DNA of 34,058 nucleotides. It comes from Zavarzinella formosa DSM 19928. Its GTDB lineage: Bacteria > Planctomycetota > Planctomycetia > Gemmatales > Gemmataceae. The notes below the pieces were generated by a model. It was not told where the DNA came from and ran no database searches. It saw only the letters and a list, made by a program, of their open reading frames with translations. Position 1 is the first letter of the stretch; every line of letters begins with the position of its first letter. The stretch is from positions 395,963 through 430,020 of the forward strand of contig NZ_JH636440.1 in the NCBI RefSeq assembly GCF_000255705.1, given 5' to 3'. Positions 29,543 to 34,058 of this stretch are shown here, one piece after another. Made by a program: the position numbers and the translations under genes.

Positions 29543-30517
29543 TTACTTCTTTTCCGGCGGCGGCGGGGGGTTCAGGGCCTTCTGAATGTCGGCCCCTTTC
29601 ACCGAGCCGGTGACCACGACGGTCTTTTCTTTCGGGTTCACCCGCACCGTGCGGAGCAATTCCACCACCGGGCGCATTTCCGGCTGGTCCTCGGCGGCGG
29701 CGACCGCTTGAAGTTTCAACAGCAAGACCACCCCGCCGAGCAGGTTGCTCAATTGCTGCGCGGCCATCGGGTTCGGGGTGTTGATGACGGAGTTCAGCGC
29801 CACATCCTTGGTGATGTTCACGGAGGCGGTCACCCAGTCCACGCCCTGAAGGTTCTGTTTCAATTGCTCGTTTGGCACATTGATGGTGGCGAATTTCCCC
29901 TTCACCCACGCCTGCACAAAGATGGGAGCCGTGGATTTGGTCACGGCGATCACCCCGGCCAGTTCCTTCGAGATCACCGGCTTGCGGTCGCCGCCCGCCG
30001 CTGTGAACGCCCCGGCGAGGGCTTCCTCGGACGGGGCGATGACCATCAGGCTTTCGCTGATGATGGCCGTGTACATCGTCTCGCCCTCGTTGCTTCCCGC
30101 CACTTTGTAAGCGGGTTTGTCAGCCACCTTCACGGCGGTGATGCGGCCGGGGTTCTTGGCCATGAACGCCTCGGCCGAGGCGGTGACTTTCTTCGGATCG
30201 AACTTGCCTTCCATCAACACGAATGGCTTCAACGGATTGGTTTTGTCCGCGTCCACGCCGATGACGACGCGGTCGAAATCCTTCATCAAATCAACGCCCG
30301 AAGCCTCGACGGCATCGGAGGCTTGTTTGCTGGCTTTCAGCAAAAGCTTCATCAGATCGCCGCCGATGTTCTTGAGCAGTTCGCTCTCCGTCACCTGTTT
30401 CGACTGGATGGTGATGACCACATCCGTCTCGGCCGGCAGAAACGGAATGGGATCGACGCACCGGCCGACCGAGACGGCGGCCAGCAACATGAGGACGGAC
30501 AGGGAACGGTGTGGCAT
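29543..30517 (-). CDS. Secreted hypothetical protein (planctomycete type)
   Basis: 324 residues from ATG 30517. That start is preferred because the signal peptide begins there (MPHRSLSVLMLLAAVSVGRC); the frame continues upstream without protein character. The mature part starts with IPFLPAETDVVITI, then two similar alpha/beta halves. Features include DFDRVVIGVD, PFVLMEGKFDPKKVTASAEAF and the segment YTAIISESLMVIAPSEEALAGAF. Later segments are VQAWVKGKFATINVPNEQL, WVTASVNIT and a long helix with LLKLQAVAAAEDQPEMRPV. The C terminus is proline- and lysine-rich (NPPPPPEKK). The pattern of a value computed per object with a self-test helix resembles the large secreted proteins of the DUF3352 sort, but I am not sure. 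No catalytic motif is seen. Function is unknown. Confidence 0.8.
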   Translation of the reverse strand: MPHRSLSVLMLLAAVSVGRCVDPIPFLPAETDVVITIQSKQVTESELLKNIGGDLMKLLLKASKQASDAVEASGVDLMKDFDRVVIGVDADKTNPLKPFVLMEGKFDPKKVTASAEAFMAKNPGRITAVKVADKPAYKVAGSNEGETMYTAIISESLMVIAPSEEALAGAFTAAGGDRKPVISKELAGVIAVTKSTAPIFVQAWVKGKFATINVPNEQLKQNLQGVDWVTASVNITKDVALNSVINTPNPMAAQQLSNLLGGVVLLLKLQAVAAAEDQPEMRPVVELLRTVRVNPKEKTVVVTGSVKGADIQKALNPPPPPEKK

Positions 30518-30720
30518 CTTCCTGATCTCAGTGAGAGGGGACGGGCAAGGCAGCCCGCGTTCGGTTGGGCACGATGTTACCCGAAAGACGCCGAATCGGC
30601 AACCGACTTGCGAAGGCGGGACGATGGATTTTGCCAGGAGCGATTTGCCGGATGGTGCAAACAACAAGACGCCATCGACGCCATCGGCATGACTATCAAT
30701 GAGGCAAAAGGGAGCCTCTC

Positions 30721-31191
30721 ATGCGTCATCCGCTTCTCATCATGTTTCTGCTTGCCGGGAGCGTCGGCATCGTCCAGGCCGATGAAAAGCCCCCGGAACT
30801 CAAAATCTCGGATGAGGAACAAGCTATCGTTGACGCCACCAACGCGGAGCGGAAGAAGGCCGAATTGCCGTTGCTGAAACCCAACGCGAAGCTCTTCGCC
30901 GCCGCCCGAAGTCATGCGGCCAACATGGCGAAACAGGACATGCTTGAACACACTCTCGACGAGAAATCCACCGGAGATCGTGTGAAGGCGTTGGGTTACA
31001 AATTCGCCCGGATCGGGGAAAACATTGCTCGAAATCAGAATACGCCGAAGGAAGTGTTGGAAGGCTGGATGAACTCCGAAGACCACAAAGAAAACATTCT
31101 CACGAAGGAATACACCGAGATCGGCGTGGCCATTGCCAAAAACGAGAAGGAGGAGTGCTATTGGATACAAGTCTTCGGCACACCCCGATAA
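30721..31191 (+). CDS. Secreted CAP-domain (SCP/PR-1-like) protein
   Basis: 156 residues. Signal peptide MRHPLLIMFLLAGSVGIVQA, then a single CAP domain: ISDEEQAIVDATNAERKKAE with LPLL, AARSHAANMAKQDMLEHTL (His65), then GDRVKALGYKFARIGENIA (Glu100), and VLEGWMNSEDHKENILTKEY (His122) with TEIGVAIAKN. His65, Glu100 and His122 are the conserved CAP cavity residues. Length matches bacterial YkwD-type proteins. Function in bacteria is poorly known; proposed roles include cell-envelope binding or proteolysis. GGGAG at 30710-30714 would be the ribosome site. It falls inside a small stem (GAGGC 30701-30705 with GCCTC 30714-30718), so initiation may be partly masked. Confidence 0.93.
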   Translation: MRHPLLIMFLLAGSVGIVQADEKPPELKISDEEQAIVDATNAERKKAELPLLKPNAKLFAAARSHAANMAKQDMLEHTLDEKSTGDRVKALGYKFARIGENIARNQNTPKEVLEGWMNSEDHKENILTKEYTEIGVAIAKNEKEECYWIQVFGTPR

Positions 31192-31445
31192 TCGCCGGAT
31201 TTTCGGGATATTGCAAAGCGATCTGATTCAACAGGTTGCGTCGTGTCATGCATGTCTCATGCCGGTTGTTTTTCACGAACCGGCGAACCTGATCGCGTGT
31301 CTGTTGTCGCAAATCTCCCCAACGCATCGATCAATCGATGCAGGCGATTAGTAACCATGTTGAACGTCATCAGGCATTGCCTCGGTGGGGTTCTTCGATT
31401 CCCGCCTGGCCGCCTGGTGTTCGTTCAACGGAACGGACGAGGATC

Positions 31446-32237
31446 ATGGACATCTGGCATGAGGTGGGCAGCCGAGGCGTGGGCGTGTGTCTGGGGCTGG
31501 TGGCCGGGACGGCCATCACGGCCATCGTCACCCGGTGGAAGCGGCACTGCGAACGCCGGAGCATCATGCGGGGCGACGCCCGCGACACCATTGTCATCAA
31601 CCATCATGTGATTGAAACACACGATGAACCGCTGATCGAAGGGGAACCCCCGATCAAGCGGCCCAAGACGCTGCGGCTTCGCACGCTGGGCCAGGCCGAG
31701 GTGAGCCGGGTGGTGCCGAACGGGCACCTCGCCGACGTGCTGATGAAGCGAGCTTTCGCCGTGACCCACCGGCACACACTGATCTCGATGGACGGCGCCG
31801 AGGGTTCATACCTCTTGGAAACGCTGACGAACTTTGTGTGCGACCGCGTGGCGAACGGCCCGTTCCCGCACGGCCTTTATGTGATGGCCCCGTGCTGCGA
31901 ACCGGCGGGGTTGGCCGAGCATCAGCCGATCACGATTCTGTTGATCTCCGTGGATGACCTCGCCCTGTTCGAGGATTGGTGGACCTGCCGGGATGTTCAC
32001 GTGGAACACAACTCGGACGGCGCCCGCGTGCTGACGCTGATGGAAATGGCCCGCCGGTACAAGTCCGAACACACCGAGTTGAAACGCCTGCGGGCCGAGG
32101 GCAAACGAACCCGCTATGTGGAAACGATGTACGTTCTCGACCTGGCCCTGGACAAAGAAACCGCCGACATCCCGGTGAAACCCATCCCGTGGTCACGGTT
32201 TGAGGGGTTGTTGAAAGAGATGGATTTGCAAGGGTAA
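31446..32237 (+). CDS. Membrane-anchored protein of unknown function
   Basis: 263 residues from ATG 31446, with GAGG a few bases upstream; the frame continues further upstream to 31338 but without coding character. An N-terminal hydrophobic segment (GVGVCLGLVAGTAITAIVTRW, residues about 11-31; quoted part trimmed at the start) is followed by a cluster of Arg and Lys. That arrangement anchors the protein with the remainder in the cytoplasm. The soluble part has a mixed alpha/beta composition with LRTLGQAEVSRVVPNGHLAD, FAVTHRHTLISMDGAEGSYL, ITILLISVDDLALFEDWWTC and a helical, charged end (MEMARRYKSEHTELKRLRAE, then MYVLDLALDKE). Three His pairs are present but no known motif. I do not recognise the family. 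It lies between the CAP gene and tRNA-Lys. Confidence 0.75.
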   Translation: MDIWHEVGSRGVGVCLGLVAGTAITAIVTRWKRHCERRSIMRGDARDTIVINHHVIETHDEPLIEGEPPIKRPKTLRLRTLGQAEVSRVVPNGHLADVLMKRAFAVTHRHTLISMDGAEGSYLLETLTNFVCDRVANGPFPHGLYVMAPCCEPAGLAEHQPITILLISVDDLALFEDWWTCRDVHVEHNSDGARVLTLMEMARRYKSEHTELKRLRAEGKRTRYVETMYVLDLALDKETADIPVKPIPWSRFEGLLKEMDLQG

Positions 32238-32308
32238 GGGGTCAACGATCCGCACAACTGTCACGAAGTATGTGCGGGAGATCACCGAGGGCGAATAGTC
32301 AGACTGAC

Positions 32309-32439
32309 GGCCCCATTATTGAACCTTTTGTTTGGCGCCATTGCCCGTTCTCGATCACCAGGTGGCATGAAATGGCCGTGGCGAACAACTACCGAATGCG
32401 CGAGGGATGGTAATTCGCAGGATTCAATAATTCTGGGGC
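32309..32439. repeat. Imperfect inverted repeat upstream of tRNA-Lys terminator
   Basis: GGCCCCATTATTGAA (32309-32323) and TTCAATAATTCTGGGGC (32423-32439) are complementary apart from a 2-base insertion, with about 100 bases between. No gene lies inside. It could be a decayed miniature mobile element or a chance similarity. Confidence 0.4.
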
Positions 32440-32470
32440 GATTTTGGAGTTATCCCGAAACGGTGGAGAC

Positions 32471-32507
32471 AAAAAAAGCCACAAGTCCTTAAGACTTGTG
32501 GCTTTTT
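32471..32507 (-). terminator. Bidirectional intrinsic terminator downstream of tRNA-Lys
   Basis: GCCACAAGTC (32478-32487) pairs perfectly with GACTTGTGGC (32493-32502) around a 5-base loop. On the minus strand the stem is followed by seven T (plus-strand A-run 32471-32477), and on the plus strand by five T (32503-32507). It ends the tRNA transcript on the minus strand and can also stop plus-strand reading from 31446-32237. Confidence 0.9.
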
Positions 32508-32511
32508 AAAC

Positions 32512-32584
<73 letters not shown>

Positions 32585-32665
32585 TTTGGACACACTTAAT
32601 TTAAGTACGAACCGGGCGGGCTTCAAGGGGCGCGCCTGAAAATCTCGCGTCGGCCGTCTGCGTGG

Positions 32666-34058
32666 TTAGGGAGTCTGGAACCCCCCGGTTGGGTTCGCGG
32701 CGTTTTCTTGGATTCCGCGTTTTCGTTGCCGGTAATACTTCAAACCGGGCACAAAGAAACTCACGGCCATTGTCAGGCCGAGCAGGATGATCCGCCAGTC
32801 GGGGATCAGGGGCATCACCATCGCCGTCACGAACATCATCAGGGCCAGCAGGTAAAAGCGCCCCGACAAAATGCCCGCCTTGAAGACAAACACCATCCCG
32901 GCCGACACCGCGATCGCGGGGGAAAGCGTCAGCACCCGGAAGTCCATGATCACTTCGATCAGGAAGAACATGATCGAGGAAATCACCCCGGCGGCCCAGG
33001 CATGGGCGATCTGGCGCTCCACAAACAACACCGGCCCCGCCCGGCGGCGCAGGCGCCAGAGGATCATCCCCCACGCGACCAGCCCGACGCTCCACAGGGC
33101 CAGATAGGCCCCGTGATTGCGGATGCCCACCCATTCCATCACCTGCGTGAGCAAACACAACAAGAGCGTGGCGAGGCTATGCCACATCCATAACAGGCCC
33201 CAGTTTTCCAGCACGCCGATGTGGTGCGTCTCTCGCATCAACCGGGCGAACAGATAGCCAAACCCGCTCGGGCGGGACGACATTGCCTCCCCGGCGAGGT
33301 GGGCCTCCAGGTCGTCGGCGAGTTCGGCGGCCGTGTCGTAGCGAAGATGCACTGGCTTTTGCAGGCACTTCAGGCAGATCATTTCCAAATCGCGGTCCAA
33401 CCCCGGTGTCAAAAGCCGGGGAGAGACGGGTTCTTGTTCGACCACCATGAATAACGCATCCACGGCGTTCGACGCTTGGAACGGCGGCCGGCCGGTGAGC
33501 AGTTCATACAAGATGGCCCCGAGGGCATAAACATCGGCGGCGGCGGTCAGTTCCCGGCGGCCGGTCGCCTGCTCGGGGGACATATAACCGGGCGTGCCGA
33601 CGATGGCCCCGGTTTGTGTCCGCCAATCGGGAATGCTGCCGGGCGCCGAATGGAGTCGGCGGGCGAGGCCGAAGTCGGTCACCTTGGGGGAATACTCGGG
33701 AATCGGCGCCCGCGATTCAGAACCGGCGTCTTTCGCCGCTTGCTTGTCATCCTTGGGATTGGTTTTCGGCTCCGGACTCCGCGTTTCGGGTTCCGGATGC
33801 GACAAGAGGATGTTGGCCGGTTTCAAATCACGGTGGAGGATGTTGCGTTCGTGGGCCTGATGCACCGCCCGCGCGACATCGGCGAGCAGACGGGCGGCCA
33901 CGCGCGGGGGCACCGGCCCCTCGGCGAGTTGTTGCGAGAGCGTGCGGCCGGCCACATACTCCATCACGATATACGGCAAGCCGTTTTGATGCCCCACTTC
34001 GTAAACGGTGACGATGTTCGGGTGCTTCAACTTGGCGGCGGCGGCGGCTTCGGCGAGG
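32666..34058 (-). CDS. Ser/Thr protein kinase with six-segment membrane domain (N terminus beyond window)
   Basis: At least 464 residues. The frame is still open at the window edge ([20 protein letters not shown]), so the glycine loop and catalytic Lys lie outside. Visible kinase parts are [18 protein letters not shown], the catalytic loop [37 protein letters not shown] and [20 protein letters not shown]. About 38 residues rich in Pro, Glu and Lys are inserted between the catalytic loop and DFG, which is unusual. After the kinase domain come six hydrophobic segments (for example [49 protein letters not shown]) and a short basic tail. This is a membrane-tethered kinase of the planctomycete PknB-like type with a polytopic C-terminal domain; signal and substrate are unknown. 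Confidence 0.92.
   Translation of the reverse strand, partial: LAEAAAAAKLKHPNIVTVYEVGHQNGLPYIVMEYVAGRTLSQQLAEGPVPPRVAARLLADVARAVHQAHERNILHRDLKPANILLSHPEPETRSPEPKTNPKDDKQAAKDAGSESRAPIPEYSPKVTDFGLARRLHSAPGSIPDWRTQTGAIVGTPGYMSPEQATGRRELTAAADVYALGAILYELLTGRPPFQASNAVDALFMVVEQEPVSPRLLTPGLDRDLEMICLKCLQKPVHLRYDTAAELADDLEAHLAGEAMSSRPSGFGYLFARLMRETHHIGVLENWGLLWMWHSLATLLLCLLTQVMEWVGIRNHGAYLALWSVGLVAWGMILWRLRRRAGPVLFVERQIAHAWAAGVISSIMFFLIEVIMDFRVLTLSPAIAVSAGMVFVFKAGILSGRFYLLALMMFVTAMVMPLIPDWRIILLGLTMAVSFFVPGLKYYRQRKRGIQENAANPTGGFQTP

Noticed and set aside
32450-32458. TTATCCCGA, a DnaA-box-like 9-mer near tRNA-Lys
   Set aside because: Isolated, two mismatches from TTATCCACA, no cluster nearby.

Overview
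The window looks like a chromosomal segment of a planctomycete, most likely of the Gemmata/Zavarzinella type. This is inferred from gene style, not from a marker gene: GC-rich DNA; many secreted beta-propeller proteins (a WD40 protein and a PQQ-type propeller opening with the W-x-RFRGPNG signature); two Pkn-type Ser/Thr kinases, one fused to leucine-rich repeats, a formylglycine-enzyme-like (SUMF1) domain and a WD40-like propeller; a C-terminal remnant of a giant repeat-type surface protein; and several signal-peptide proteins of no known family.

Layout. 1-874: the C-terminal end of an IS4-type transposase, then an AT-rich gap. 875-4030: a secreted seven-blade WD40 protein whose 3' end abuts a truncated ParE-like toxin, the orphaned antitoxin, a zinc-ribbon protein, and two tandem secreted paralogues that each carry the same sigma70-like promoter. 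4094-9200: a cysteine desulfurase, then a replication cluster: a short DnaA, a probable oriC with an inverted pair of DnaA-box-like sites, dnaN, a small conserved ORF and a DciA-family helicase loader (DUF721), followed by convergent ung. 9517-21124: an MGS-like/amidohydrolase fusion, the 1814-residue multidomain kinase, a small secreted Lys-rich protein with a clear terminator, a large secreted peptide-binding (SBP family 5) protein and a secreted PQQ propeller.

21288-24458 is an accessory island. It lies against the broken end of a surface-protein gene and holds a pol-beta-like nucleotidyltransferase, a DUF262 (DGQQR) protein encoded 5 bp downstream, and a convergent beta-class DNA methyltransferase. 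This is the best candidate here for an undescribed defence-like system. 24800-28945 is a set of overlapping minus-strand genes: HtrA-like protease to sugar isomerase, joined by a GTGA overlap, and pxpA to pxpC, also joined by a GTGA overlap, with pxpB missing. 29028-34058 holds a cupin, a secreted hypothetical, a CAP-domain protein, a membrane-anchored unknown, tRNA-Lys(CUU) with a strong terminator, and a kinase with six membrane segments that runs off the window.

Four near-perfect inverted repeats of about 77-165 bp sit between genes (6260, 9285, 26534, 29386). Three of them have arms that are themselves palindromic, a REPIN-like design. All product calls come from reading motifs by eye; no database search was run.
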